Source of the DNA: Streptomyces flavochromogenes
GTDB taxonomy: Bacteria > Actinomycetota > Actinomycetes > Streptomycetales > Streptomycetaceae
Direction of reading: 5' to 3'
Length of the DNA: 64,000 nucleotides
Assembly: GCF_000717595.1 (NCBI RefSeq)
Contig: NZ_JNZO01000002.1
Location: 324,665 to 388,664, forward strand
Of this stretch, positions 16,511-25,278 are shown in pieces. Below the pieces are notes generated by a model. The model saw only the letters and a program-made list of their open reading frames with translations, was not told the DNA's origin and ran no database searches. Positions within the stretch are counted from its first letter, which is position 1, and each line of letters starts with the position of its first letter. Made by a program: the position numbers and the translations under genes.

Positions 16511-17548
16511 ATGACGGACACCGCGCGGACGGTCGGGAACGTCGGCATCAAGGACGTGGCACGCGAGGCGGGAGTCTCCGTCGGCACCGTCTCGAACGTG
16601 ATCAACCAGCCGGACCGGGTCTCGCCCGCGACGCTCGAACACGTACGGCGGGTCATCGCCCGCCTCGGTTACGTGCGCAGCGAGTCCGCCCGCCAGCTGC
16701 GGGCCGGCCGCAGCCGGATCATGGCCCTGCTCGTCCTCGACATGGGCAACCCCTTCTTCGTCGACATCGCCCGGGGCGCCGAGCGCACCGCGCGGGCCGC
16801 CGGTCTGGGCGTCATGGTCTGCAACAGCGACCAGAACGCCCGGGACGAGGCCGACTACCTCTCCCTCTTCGCCGAGCAGCGCGTCCGGGGCGTCCTGGTC
16901 ACCCCCGCCGACCCCAGTGGCGCGAACCTGCAGGAGTTCCGCCGCCACGGCATCGCGTCCGTGCTCGTCGACCGGGTGGCCGGCGACGACACCGGCTGCT
17001 CCGTCTCCGTCGACGACGTCGCCGGCGGCTCGCTGGCGATCCGGCACCTCGCCGCGACGGGGCACCGCTCCTTCGCGTACGTCAGCGGCCCGTCCCACCT
17101 CCAGCAGATCCGCGACCGGCGGGACGGCGCCCTCCTCGCGCTCGCCGAGGCCGGACTGCCCGCGTCGGCCCTCCGGGAACTCCCCGCCGAGCGTCTCGAC
17201 GTGGCCTCGGGCCGTGACGCGGGTGCCCGACTGCTCGGACTCGCCGACCGCCCGACAGCCGTCTTCTGCGCCAACGACCTGCTGGCGCTCGGTGTGCTCC
17301 AGTCGCTGTACGCGGCGGGGGTCCGGGTCCCGGAGGACATGGCCATCGTCGGTTACGACGACATCGAGTTCGCCGCGGCCGCGACCGTACCCCTGACGTC
17401 GGTGCGCCAGCCGGCGCTGACGCTCGGCGCCAAGGCCGCCGAGCTGCTCCTGGACGAGACCGGCGAGCGGGCGGCCGACCACCGGCACGAACACGTGGTG
17501 CTCCAGCCGGAACTGGTCGTCCGCCGCTCGACGCTCGCCGGGCACTGA
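16511..17548 (+). CDS. LacI-family regulator of rhamnose genes
   Basis: 345 residues. The HTH (VGIKDVAREAGVSVGTVSNVINQPDRVS) is near residues 12-40, followed by a sugar-binding sensor domain with FCANDLLALG and VPEDMAIVGYDDIEFA. The ATG at 16511 was preferred over the in-frame GTG at 16502 because AGGTGGG lies at SD distance from it. The spacing to the mutarotase gene suggests co-transcription or a small private promoter. It should bind the palindromes at 15894 and 15996. Confidence 0.88.
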   Translation: MTDTARTVGNVGIKDVAREAGVSVGTVSNVINQPDRVSPATLEHVRRVIARLGYVRSESARQLRAGRSRIMALLVLDMGNPFFVDIARGAERTARAAGLGVMVCNSDQNARDEADYLSLFAEQRVRGVLVTPADPSGANLQEFRRHGIASVLVDRVAGDDTGCSVSVDDVAGGSLAIRHLAATGHRSFAYVSGPSHLQQIRDRRDGALLALAEAGLPASALRELPAERLDVASGRDAGARLLGLADRPTAVFCANDLLALGVLQSLYAAGVRVPEDMAIVGYDDIEFAAAATVPLTSVRQPALTLGAKAAELLLDETGERAADHRHEHVVLQPELVVRRSTLAGH

Positions 17549-17567
17549 CCTCCCCGGGGCGCGGCCG

Positions 17568-18737
17568 TCAGCGGACGCCGAGCAGGTGCTCCAGGGCCAG
17601 CTGGTCGAGGTGCTCGAAGGCCATGGAGCGGGCGGCCGCCGCGTCCGGGTCGAAGGTCTCGTACGCCGCGGGGTCGGCGAGCAGCCCCGCGAGGCCGTCG
17701 GCGGCCGTGGGGACGGCCAGTTCGGGCAGGCGGGAGGCGGCCAGGGCCTGCTGGACGTCCGGGTCGGCGCGGAAGGCCGCCGCGCGCTCCTTGAGGATCA
17801 GGTAGTTGCGCATGCAGTTCTTCGCGGACTCCCACACCCCGTCGGCGCCGTCCGTCCGCACCGGCTTGAAGTCGAAGTGGCGCGGGCCCTCGTACCCGGC
17901 CGTCTCGAGCAGGTCCACCAGCCAGAACGCCTGGCGCAGATCGCCCGCCCCGAAGCGGAAGTCCTGGTCGTACTTGATGCCGGACTGGCCGTTCAGGTCG
18001 ATGTGGAAGAGCTTGCCCGCCCAGAGCGCCTGGGCGATGCCGTGCGGGAAGTTGAGTCCGGCCATCTGCTCGTGGCCCGTCTCCGGGTTCACGCCGACGA
18101 GTTCGGGGCGCTCCAGACGCTCGATGAAGGCCAGGGCGTGCCCGATGGTGGGCAGCAGGATGTCGCCGCGCGGCTCGTTCGGCTTGGGCTCGATGGCGAA
18201 GCGCAGGTCGTAGCCCTGCTCGGTGACGTACTGGCCGAGCAGGTCGAAGGCCTCCTTCATGCGGTCGAGCGCGACCCGGACGTCCTTCGCCGCGCCGGAC
18301 TCGGCGCCCTCCCGGCCGCCCCAGGCCACGTACACCGTGGCGCCGAGCTCGACGGCCAGATCGATGTTGCGGAGGGTCTTGCGGAGCGCGAAGCGGCGCA
18401 CGTCCCGGTCGTTGGCCGTGAACCCGCCGTCCTTGAAGACGGGGTGGGTGAAGAGGTTCGTGGTGGCCATCGGCACCGCGAGCCCCGTGCGGTCGAGTGC
18501 GGCCCGGAAGCGCTTGACGATCGCGTCGCGCTCGGTGTCCGGAGCGCCGAAGGGGATCAGGTCGTCGTCGTGGAAGGTGACGCCGTACGCGCCGAGCGCG
18601 GCGAGCCGCTCGACCGTCTCGACGGGGTCGAGGGCCGGTCGGGTGGCCTCGCCGAACGGGTCGCGGCCCTGCCAGCCGACGGTCCACAGGCCGAAGGTGA
18701 AGCGGTCCTCGGGGGTGGGGGCGAAGAGCTCCGGCAT
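17568..18737 (-). CDS. xylA: Xylose isomerase
   Basis: 389 residues, the usual length of the actinobacterial enzyme. It converts D-xylose to D-xylulose and also glucose to fructose. Visible family motifs are [11 protein letters not shown] (catalytic His region), [30 protein letters not shown] (metal ligand Glu and catalytic Lys), [12 protein letters not shown] and [15 protein letters not shown]. The ATG at 18737 has AAGGACAC upstream; the longer frame to 18821 is not supported. It is divergent from the xylulokinase gene. Confidence 0.96.
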   Translation of the reverse strand: MPELFAPTPEDRFTFGLWTVGWQGRDPFGEATRPALDPVETVERLAALGAYGVTFHDDDLIPFGAPDTERDAIVKRFRAALDRTGLAVPMATTNLFTHPVFKDGGFTANDRDVRRFALRKTLRNIDLAVELGATVYVAWGGREGAESGAAKDVRVALDRMKEAFDLLGQYVTEQGYDLRFAIEPKPNEPRGDILLPTIGHALAFIERLERPELVGVNPETGHEQMAGLNFPHGIAQALWAGKLFHIDLNGQSGIKYDQDFRFGAGDLRQAFWLVDLLETAGYEGPRHFDFKPVRTDGADGVWESAKNCMRNYLILKERAAAFRADPDVQQALAASRLPELAVPTAADGLAGLLADPAAYETFDPDAAAARSMAFEHLDQLALEHLLGVR

Positions 18738-18767
18738 GGTGTGTCCTTCTCTTGCTCTGGGGATTTG

Positions 18768-18780
18768 TTTTCTGAGATAA
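18768..18780. promoter_or_regulatory. Candidate operator in the xylA-xylB divergent region
   Basis: The AT-rich near-palindrome TTTTC-TGA-GATAA is embedded in an otherwise GC-rich 137-bp gap between divergent xyl genes. It is the only such element there, so it is the best candidate site for a xylose repressor, possibly the ROK protein encoded at 23120. The pairing is inferred. Confidence 0.45.
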
Positions 18781-18874
18781 CTAATACGGGACGGACACAC
18801 CGGGGCGCCAGCCCCAGCCATGAATCGGCTTCCGTGACGGCCTGCGGTGACGCACTACAGGAAGAGGTGAGGAC

Positions 18875-20521
18875 GTGCCCACGAGGCGCTCCGTCGTGAT
18901 CGGCGTGGACAGCTCCACGCAGTCCACCAAGGCCGTGGCCGTCGACGCCGACACCGGCGAGCTCCTCGCCGTCGGCCGCGCCCCGCACACCGTCACCGGC
19001 TCCGCCGGCGCACGCGAGAGCGACCCCGAGGAGTGGTGGAGCGCCCTCGTGACGGCCGTCCGCGCGGCGGTACGGGACGCCGGCGTCCCGGCCGGAGCCG
19101 TCACCGGCATCGCCGTCGCCGGACAGCAGCACGGGCTCGTCACCCTCGGCGCGGACCGCCGCCCCCTGCGTCCCGCGCTGCTCTGGAACGACACCCGCTC
19201 CGCCCCCCAGGCCGCCGCCCTCGCCGCCCGTCTCGGCGGCCCCGCAGCCTGGCTGGAACGCACGGGCTCGGTGCCCGTCGCCTCCATGACCGCCGCGAAG
19301 TGGCAGTGGTTGCGCGAGCACGAACCCCGCCGTGCGGAGGCCGTCGCGGGGGTCCGCCTCCCGCACGACCACCTCACGGAGCGCCTCACCGGGATCGCGG
19401 TGACCGACCCCGGGGACGCCTCGGGAACGTGCTGGTACGGGAGGGGCGCCCGCGGCGGCGAGGGCGCGGCAGGGACCGAGGGGCTCCGCGACTCGACGGG
19501 CGGGCTCGACGGCAAGGAGTCCGCCGGTGCCTACGACCCCGAGATCCTGGACCTCGTCGGACTCGACCCGGCCCTGCTGCCCGCCGTCGCACCCGGCGGC
19601 GCCACCCGCGTGGGCACCCTGACCCCGGCCGCCGCCGAGGCCCTCGGGCTGCCCCGTACCGTCGTCGTCGCCGCCGGGACCGGCGACAACATGGCCGCCG
19701 CGGTCGGCCTCGGCCTCGGCGGTGCGGGCCTCCTCGACCACCCGGTCGTCAGCCTCGGCACCTCGGGCACGGTCTTCGCCGCGACCCGCGCGCGCCCGGC
19801 GGACCCCGGCCTCGCGGGCTTCGCCGCCACCGACGGGACGCACCTTCCGCTCGGCTGCACCCTCAACTGCACGCTCGCCGTCGACCGGTTCGCCACGCTC
19901 CTGGGCCTGGACCGCGAGGACGCGTCACCGGGCGGAGGCGACGGCGGTGGAGTCGTCGTACTGCCCTACCTCGACGGCGAACGCACCCCCGACCTGCCGC
20001 ACGCGGCCGGCCTGGTCACCGGCCTGCGGCACGGCACGGACCCGCGGTCGGTCCTCGGTGCCGCCTACGAGGGCGCGGCCTTCACGGTGCTGCGCGCCCT
20101 CGACCACCTCCTCGCCGCCTGCGGCCTGGACCCGGCCGCCCCCGACGTACGGGACCGGCCGCTGCGCCTCATCGGCGGCGGGGCGCGGGGCCGGACCTGG
20201 ACCGAGACCGTCCGCAGACTCTCCGGCCGCCCCCTGGTCGTCCCGGCCGCCGAGGAGCTCGTGGCCCTCGGCGCCGCGGCCCTCGCGGCGGGCGCGGTGA
20301 CGGGGGCGGACCCGGTGGCCCTGACGACGGCCTGGGGCACGGGCACGGGCGAGATCCTGCCCGCGGTCGGCCGCGACGAGGAGACCTGGAACCGCATCGC
20401 GGGGGTCCTGTCGGCCGCGACGCCGGCCTTGCTGTCAACGACCGTCGAAGAGGTGGGCCAGGGTGGTCGGGGTGAGGCGGATGTCGTCGAAGTCGACGCG
20501 GCATCCCTCGCCGACGGGTGA
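18875..20521 (+). CDS. xylB: Xylulokinase (FGGY family)
   Basis: 548 residues from a GTG preceded by GGAAGAGGTGAGG. It phosphorylates D-xylulose. The FGGY signs are VIGVDSSTQSTKAVAVD, GIAVAGQQHGLVTL, LLWNDTRSA and the C-terminal LRLIGGGARGRTWTETVRRLSG. A Gly/Glu-rich insertion lies near residues 188-212. The protein is somewhat longer than the usual 480-500 residues because the 3' end extends 87 bases into the oppositely oriented DUF1349 gene. Together with xylA it feeds the pentose phosphate pathway. Confidence 0.93.
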   Translation: MPTRRSVVIGVDSSTQSTKAVAVDADTGELLAVGRAPHTVTGSAGARESDPEEWWSALVTAVRAAVRDAGVPAGAVTGIAVAGQQHGLVTLGADRRPLRPALLWNDTRSAPQAAALAARLGGPAAWLERTGSVPVASMTAAKWQWLREHEPRRAEAVAGVRLPHDHLTERLTGIAVTDPGDASGTCWYGRGARGGEGAAGTEGLRDSTGGLDGKESAGAYDPEILDLVGLDPALLPAVAPGGATRVGTLTPAAAEALGLPRTVVVAAGTGDNMAAAVGLGLGGAGLLDHPVVSLGTSGTVFAATRARPADPGLAGFAATDGTHLPLGCTLNCTLAVDRFATLLGLDREDASPGGGDGGGVVVLPYLDGERTPDLPHAAGLVTGLRHGTDPRSVLGAAYEGAAFTVLRALDHLLAACGLDPAAPDVRDRPLRLIGGGARGRTWTETVRRLSGRPLVVPAAEELVALGAAALAAGAVTGADPVALTTAWGTGTGEILPAVGRDEETWNRIAGVLSAATPALLSTTVEEVGQGGRGEADVVEVDAASLADG

Positions 20522-21031
20522 CTGGACCTCGATGCCGGCCCGTACGGGACCGGGGCCGTCCAGGGCGAACTGCCGCACCAGGCGCCAGGACTCGCCGTCG
20601 TCCGAGACGTGGAAGGCGAAGCCCGCACCGATCCGGCTGATGCGCAGCCACAGGGCTTCGCCCGCGACCGGGCCCGCGAGCGCGTCGTCGGACCGGCCGC
20701 GGGTCACGACGGAGAAGACGCTGGGAGTTCCGTCGGGTGCCTGCTCGAAGTTGAGCTTGGCCCAGTGGTCGTCGTCGGAGCGGATGAACAGGGCCCCCGC
20801 GTCCCACGCCGACCGGAAGCCGACGCGAAGGCGGGCCGAGAGCTGCCAGTCGCCGTCCGGGGGAGTGGTCAGGGCCACGGCGGCGTCACGCCGGGCCGCC
20901 CCGCCGACCGGGTCCGTGAAGGCGTCCGTGTGCGGGGCGGCCGTGACGGTGAGGACGCCGTCGGCGAGGGACCACGCGGCGGGGGCGGTGACCCAGTCGA
21001 GGCCGAGGGGGAGAGAGGTGTCGACATTCAT
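20435..21031 (-). CDS. DUF1349 beta-sandwich protein
   Basis: 198 residues. The DUF1349 pattern is clear (AWDAGALFIRSDDDHWAKLNFEQ, then SVVTRG and LWLRISRIGAGFAFHVSDDGESWRLVRQF). This concanavalin-like family has no firmly known reaction and often lies near sugar-utilisation genes. There is no signal peptide, so it is probably cytoplasmic. Its 3' end overlaps the xylB 3' end by 87 bases on the opposite strand. Confidence 0.87.
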   Translation of the reverse strand: MNVDTSLPLGLDWVTAPAAWSLADGVLTVTAAPHTDAFTDPVGGAARRDAAVALTTPPDGDWQLSARLRVGFRSAWDAGALFIRSDDDHWAKLNFEQAPDGTPSVFSVVTRGRSDDALAGPVAGEALWLRISRIGAGFAFHVSDDGESWRLVRQFALDGPGPVRAGIEVQSPVGEGCRVDFDDIRLTPTTLAHLFDGR

Positions 21032-21483
21032 GACGTCATGATCGTGAGCCGGCCGTCAGCGTGCCAGGGACTCCGCGGAGGATCCAAGAAGTGGCACGAG
21101 AGTCCAACTCGGTGCCCCTCCGGGGAGCGAGCCGCGCGAACTGCCGTCCGTGTCCCCCTGATGCGGTGGATCCACGGCCGGCCGGCCGTCGGCGACGACG
21201 CCCGACGCCGGGCCCCGCCCGGGGGGTCGGCGACCGCGTCCGACGTCCGAGGCCTGCCGATCGGTGACCACCCCGGATGCCTGCCGATCGGTGACCACCC
21301 CGGATGCCTGGCCGAGCGGTGACCCGTGCCGACGCGTGTCGCCCGACGTCCGAGGGCCTGACCCAGGGCCCCGGCCGCCCGGCCTGCCGGCGCCCGAGGT
21401 CCGATGCCCGGCCCCGGCGCCGCCCGCCGGGGCCGGGGCGGTCCTCTCCTCAGGTCGCGCCGCCCGCCGCCCCGGTCCTCCCC
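21032..21483. repeat. Gene-free stretch with short tandem and dispersed repeats
   Basis: No supported gene lies in these 452 bases. A 27-bp unit (starting CCTGCCGATCGG) occurs at 21253-21279 and 21280-21306, with a decayed third copy after it. Separately, a 29-base segment at 21440-21468 nearly repeats 21474-21502, which covers the 3' end of the adjacent PanE-like gene including its stop codon. This looks like local duplication. Confidence 0.8.
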
Positions 21484-22422
21484 TCAGGTCGCGCCGCCCG
21501 CCCCCGTCGTGACGCGCCGCTGGTGCACCCGCAGGTGCAGGGTCGCCAGGTCCAGGAGCGGGGTCGCCACGCCCAGCGCACGCGCGCGCGTGGTGAGGTC
21601 GCCGAAGAGGTGCTCGACCTCGGTCGGTCGGCCCGCCGCCAGGTCCCGGTAGAGGGACGGAACCATCGGCGACCCCGGCGCGGCCACCACGGCGAGCGTC
21701 GTCGCCCGCTCCGCCTCCGGTAGGGGGTGTCCGGCCGCGTCGGCGACCGCGGACGCCTCGGCGAGCAGCGCCGGGGCCAGGGAGGGACCGCCCGGGGTGT
21801 CGTGGACGTCGCCGACCGTACCCCGCATCAGGCTGGTCACGGCGCCGAGGGTCGTGATGAACACCCACTTGTGCCACATCGCCGTGACCACGTGCTCCGG
21901 CTCCGGCGAGGCGATGCCCGCCTCCTCCAGCACCGCCCGGAACTTCGCCACGCGCGCGGAGCGCGTGCCGTCCTGCTCGCCGAGCGTCAGATGGGCCAGG
22001 GGGGCGAGCCGTCGGATGTCACCGGTCTCGTCGAGCGTGGTGACCACCTTGGCCACGCCACCGAGGACGACCGAGGTCCCGAAGCGGGCGTTGAGGGCGT
22101 CGATGTGGGCGAGACCGTTGAGGAGCGGGACGACGGCCGTGTCCGGTCCGACGGCCGGCACGATGTCCTCGATCGCCTGATCGAGGCCGGTGGACTTCAC
22201 CGACAGCAGCACGAGGTCGTACGCGGTGTCGAGCGCGTCGGCCGTCACGAGGCGGGGCGCGAGGACCCATTCCTCGTCCCGGCCCACCACCCGGAGCCCG
22301 CGCTCGCGCAGCGCCGCCGCACGGGCCGGGCGGACCAGGAAGGTGACGTCCTGTCCGGCGCGGGCGAGCAGGGCGCCGAAGTAGCCACCGGTGGCACCGG
22401 CGCCGACGACCAGGATCTTCAT
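21484..22422 (-). CDS. 2-dehydropantoate 2-reductase family protein (PanE/ApbA)
   Basis: 312 residues. A Rossmann motif GAGATGGYFGALLARAG opens the protein. The substrate region NGLAHIDALNARFG and the catalytic Lys in HKWVFITTLGAVTSLMRG fit ketopantoate reductases. Many such proteins in Streptomyces are paralogues acting on other 2-keto acids, so the pantothenate role is uncertain. The start overlaps the stop of the upstream HxlR gene (ATGA), so the two are translated together. Confidence 0.85.
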   Translation of the reverse strand: MKILVVGAGATGGYFGALLARAGQDVTFLVRPARAAALRERGLRVVGRDEEWVLAPRLVTADALDTAYDLVLLSVKSTGLDQAIEDIVPAVGPDTAVVPLLNGLAHIDALNARFGTSVVLGGVAKVVTTLDETGDIRRLAPLAHLTLGEQDGTRSARVAKFRAVLEEAGIASPEPEHVVTAMWHKWVFITTLGAVTSLMRGTVGDVHDTPGGPSLAPALLAEASAVADAAGHPLPEAERATTLAVVAAPGSPMVPSLYRDLAAGRPTEVEHLFGDLTTRARALGVATPLLDLATLHLRVHQRRVTTGAGGAT

Positions 22423-23006
22423 CGTTGTGAACCTCTCGTGGGGCGCCCCGGGGGCGCGGTGGTGAGCGGGGGGCCGAGCAGGGGCCGGAGCAGCCGGTGG
22501 GGCCGGGCGAGCGCGGCGGTCACCGGGTCGTCGTCCGGGGTGGCGGGTGCGAGTCCCGGGCCCGGGGCGACCACGACGTCCGCGACGGGGACAGCCGTGC
22601 CGCAGCTCGTACAGCGTCCGTCCGCGTCGAGCGGTGCCTCGTCCCCGGCGTGCCGGAAGACGCGGCGCGGCCCGCCGTCGGCCGCGTGGAACTCCTCGCC
22701 CCAGGAGGTGAGCGCGCGGACCGCCGGCCAGAGGGCGATCCCCTTGGGCGTGAGCCCGTACACCTCGCGGCGGCCCGTGCCGGTACCGGGACGGCGCTCC
22801 AGGACGCCCGCCGCGGTGAGGGCGGTGAGCCGGTCGGTGAGCACGGCCCGGGGCACGCCCAGGTGCGCGGCGAACTCCCCGAACCTGCGGACCCCGTAGA
22901 AGGCGTCGCGCAGGATCAGCAGCGTCCAGCGTTCGCCGACGATCTCCATGGAGCGGGCGAGGGCGCAGGTCTGACCGCGGTAGTCACGCGGAAGCGTCAT
23001 GGTCAT
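22419..23006 (-). CDS. HxlR-family transcriptional regulator
   Basis: 195 residues from the ATG at 23006; an upstream GTG at 23021 is possible. The winged HTH of the HxlR family is visible (CALARSMEIVGERWTLLILRDAFYG, RFGEFAAHLGVPRAVLTDRL, GRREVYGLTPKG). A longer-than-usual C-terminal part has a CTSC pair near residue 137 and a Pro-rich tail. It is coupled to the PanE-like gene, which it may control; such regulators often sense redox or electrophile stress. Confidence 0.86.
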   Translation of the reverse strand: MTMTLPRDYRGQTCALARSMEIVGERWTLLILRDAFYGVRRFGEFAAHLGVPRAVLTDRLTALTAAGVLERRPGTGTGRREVYGLTPKGIALWPAVRALTSWGEEFHAADGGPRRVFRHAGDEAPLDADGRCTSCGTAVPVADVVVAPGPGLAPATPDDDPVTAALARPHRLLRPLLGPPLTTAPPGRPTRGSQR

Positions 23007-23119
23007 GACCCTAGTGCACAAGAGTTCGGTGACTGAACCGTTTGGGTCGGGTGGTGCCGCACTCCGGCGGCGGAGCTGTTTTCGGGTGAGCGAAAGGGGC
23101 GGCTAGGCTCGCGCTCACC

Positions 23120-24331
23120 ATGAACCAGCCCACGGAACCCAAGGCCGACAAGTCGGGCGTGCGCCGGCACAACCTGAGTCTCGTCCTGCGGACCGTCCAC
23201 GACGCGGGCGAGACGACCCGGGCGGCCGTCGCCGCCCGCGTCGGACTCACCCGGCCCGCCGTCTCCTCCCTCGTCGAGCAGCTCCTCGAACTGGGCTTCC
23301 TCGTCGAATCGGGCAAGACGTTCAGCGGGCAGGCGGGACGGCCGGGCACCGTCCTGAAACCCGCGGACACCGGCCCCGCCGGCCTCGGCGTCGAGATCAA
23401 CGTCGACTACGTGACGGTCTGCGTCGTCGACCTCACCGGCACCGACCGCGTCCGCCGCACCGAGCGCCTCGACAACCGCGCCGCCGGTGCCCCCGACGTG
23501 CTGGCCCGCGCCGCCCGGATCGCCGCCGACGTCCTCGACACGGCCGCCGCAAGACGCCTCGCCCCGGCGGCTGCCGGACTCGCCCTGCCGGGCCTCGTCT
23601 CCGGCGGAGCCGTCCGGCAGGCACCCAACCTCGGCTGGTACGAGGTCGACGCCGAGCGCCTCTTCGGCGAGGCCCTCACCGCGCTGCGCCCCGGCACCGC
23701 GGGCCTCCCCCTCACCTCCGACAACGAGGCCAACATGGCCGCCCTCGCCGAGCTGTGGTTCGGCACGCTCGGCGACCTCCGGACCTTTCTGCACCTGACG
23801 GGCGAGATCGGCGTGGGCGGCGCGATCGTCGTCCACGGCGAACTCCTGCGCGGCGCGCACGGCTTCGCCGGAGAGATCGGCCATCTGGTCGTCGACGCCG
23901 GGGGCCCGCGCTGCCGCTGCGGCTCACGAGGGTGCCTGGAGCAGTACGCGGGCCAGGCCGCGCTCCTCGGAGCGGCGCGGGCCGCCGACGTCACCGACCT
24001 GGCGGACCTCGCCGGGGCGGGGGAGCCGCGTGCCCTCGCGGCGCTCGCCGAGGCGGGCAGGATGCTCGGGCGCGCCCTGTCGGGCGCCGTGAACCTCCTC
24101 GACCCCGAGGCGGTCGTCCTCGGCGGCATCTACCCGCACCTCATGCCGTGGCTCGTCCCCGCCCTGGCCGAGGAGCTCTCCGACCGCGTCGTCTCCGGCC
24201 TCTGGACCCCGGACGCGGGCCGCCTCCGTCCGGCCTCGGCCACCACGGACGCCTCCCGGGGCGCGGCGGCCCTCGTCCTCCACGACGTCCTGGCCGACCC
24301 CCTCGCGTACGCCACGGGGACGGGGGCCTGA
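23120..24331 (+). CDS. ROK-family transcriptional repressor
   Basis: 403 residues. An N-terminal winged HTH (about 15-75, TRAAVAARVGLTRPAVSSLVEQLLELG) is fused to a ROK sugar-sensing domain. The zinc motif CRCGSRGCLEQYAG and the ROK signature near GELLRGAHGFAGEIGHLVVD are intact. Family members include XylR and NagC. With xylA/xylB about 4 kb away and no other xylose regulator in view, it is a plausible XylR, but this rests on context only. It is divergent from the HxlR gene. Confidence 0.88.
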   Translation: MNQPTEPKADKSGVRRHNLSLVLRTVHDAGETTRAAVAARVGLTRPAVSSLVEQLLELGFLVESGKTFSGQAGRPGTVLKPADTGPAGLGVEINVDYVTVCVVDLTGTDRVRRTERLDNRAAGAPDVLARAARIAADVLDTAAARRLAPAAAGLALPGLVSGGAVRQAPNLGWYEVDAERLFGEALTALRPGTAGLPLTSDNEANMAALAELWFGTLGDLRTFLHLTGEIGVGGAIVVHGELLRGAHGFAGEIGHLVVDAGGPRCRCGSRGCLEQYAGQAALLGAARAADVTDLADLAGAGEPRALAALAEAGRMLGRALSGAVNLLDPEAVVLGGIYPHLMPWLVPALAEELSDRVVSGLWTPDAGRLRPASATTDASRGAAALVLHDVLADPLAYATGTGA

Positions 24332-24338
24332 CGCGGGG

Positions 24339-25166
24339 TCACAACCCCGCGCGACTCGCCGGCACGTCGACGAACGGCCGGGTCAGGTGGGCCGTCGCGA
24401 GGACCGCCCCGCCGGCGGCGGCACGCGCGAGCAGGTCCTCCCGCGAGGCCCGGGCGGTCGCGGGGTCGCGCTCGTGGGCGTAGGCCACGGCGGGCGCGGC
24501 GAGCTGCACGGCGTGTACGAGGAGATCGCCGGTGACCAGGACGTCCCGGCCGTCCGGCCGTTCGACCAGGACGGACTGGTGGCCGGGGGTGTGCCCGGGG
24601 GTGGGCAGCAGCGTGACACCCGGGCGCAGCCGGTGCCTGCCGTCGACCTCGTGCAGTTGCCCTGCGGCGCGGAGCGGTTCCACCACCCAGTCCCACACCG
24701 GGTCGAGGCGGTCGAGGGCGGCCGTCTCCGCCCGCTGGACGACGTACCGGGCGTCGGGGAAGAACGGCCGGCCGGCGGCGTCGGCGGCCCAGCCGGTGTG
24801 GTCCTCGTGCAGATGCGTCAGAACGACGGTGTGGACGTCCGCCCGGTCGATCCCGGCCCGCGCGAGTACGTCCGGCAGCCGGCCGGGCACAGGGCACCAG
24901 GGCGCGCCGGGTCCCTCGGCGGGTCCGACGCCCGCGTCGATCAGCGTCCAGCCCGAACCGTCGGGGTCGGCGACGGCGAAGCAGCGGAAGTCCAGCCGCC
25001 ACGCGCCGTCGGGCCCGAACGCGCCGGGGTCGAGGGCCGCGGCGGCCGCCCAGTCCGCCGCGACCGCCCCGGGGAACGCGTCGCGCGCCGCCTTGAAGAA
25101 CAGCCCGGTGGCGTCCAAGAGTGCCGTCACCGGGCCCGACCGCGTCCATTCGCTGCTGCTCGACAT
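24339..25166 (-). CDS. Metallo-beta-lactamase-fold hydrolase
   Basis: 275 residues. The metal-binding motif LTHLHEDHTG (HxHxDH) is near residue 116; a second His lies in LLPTPGHTPGHQSVLV and an Asp in VLVTGDLLVH. There is no signal peptide. The substrate cannot be told from sequence; relatives include glyoxalase II-like and lactonase-like enzymes. It converges with the ROK gene with only seven bases between stops. Confidence 0.86.
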   Translation of the reverse strand: MSSSSEWTRSGPVTALLDATGLFFKAARDAFPGAVAADWAAAAALDPGAFGPDGAWRLDFRCFAVADPDGSGWTLIDAGVGPAEGPGAPWCPVPGRLPDVLARAGIDRADVHTVVLTHLHEDHTGWAADAAGRPFFPDARYVVQRAETAALDRLDPVWDWVVEPLRAAGQLHEVDGRHRLRPGVTLLPTPGHTPGHQSVLVERPDGRDVLVTGDLLVHAVQLAAPAVAYAHERDPATARASREDLLARAAAGGAVLATAHLTRPFVDVPASRAGL

Positions 25167-25278
25167 GACACCGACCCTGCCATCGCCGGGACCCGCGCGT
25201 ACAGGAGATCGATCACTCTCATCCCGCTCTCACGCCGGCCTTATCCCGTCATCACGCGCCGCCCCTAGCTTCACGCCC

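Noticed and set aside
21253..21310. Tandem 27-bp units considered as a CRISPR array
   Set aside because: The units are directly adjacent without spacers, only two are intact, and no cas genes are near.
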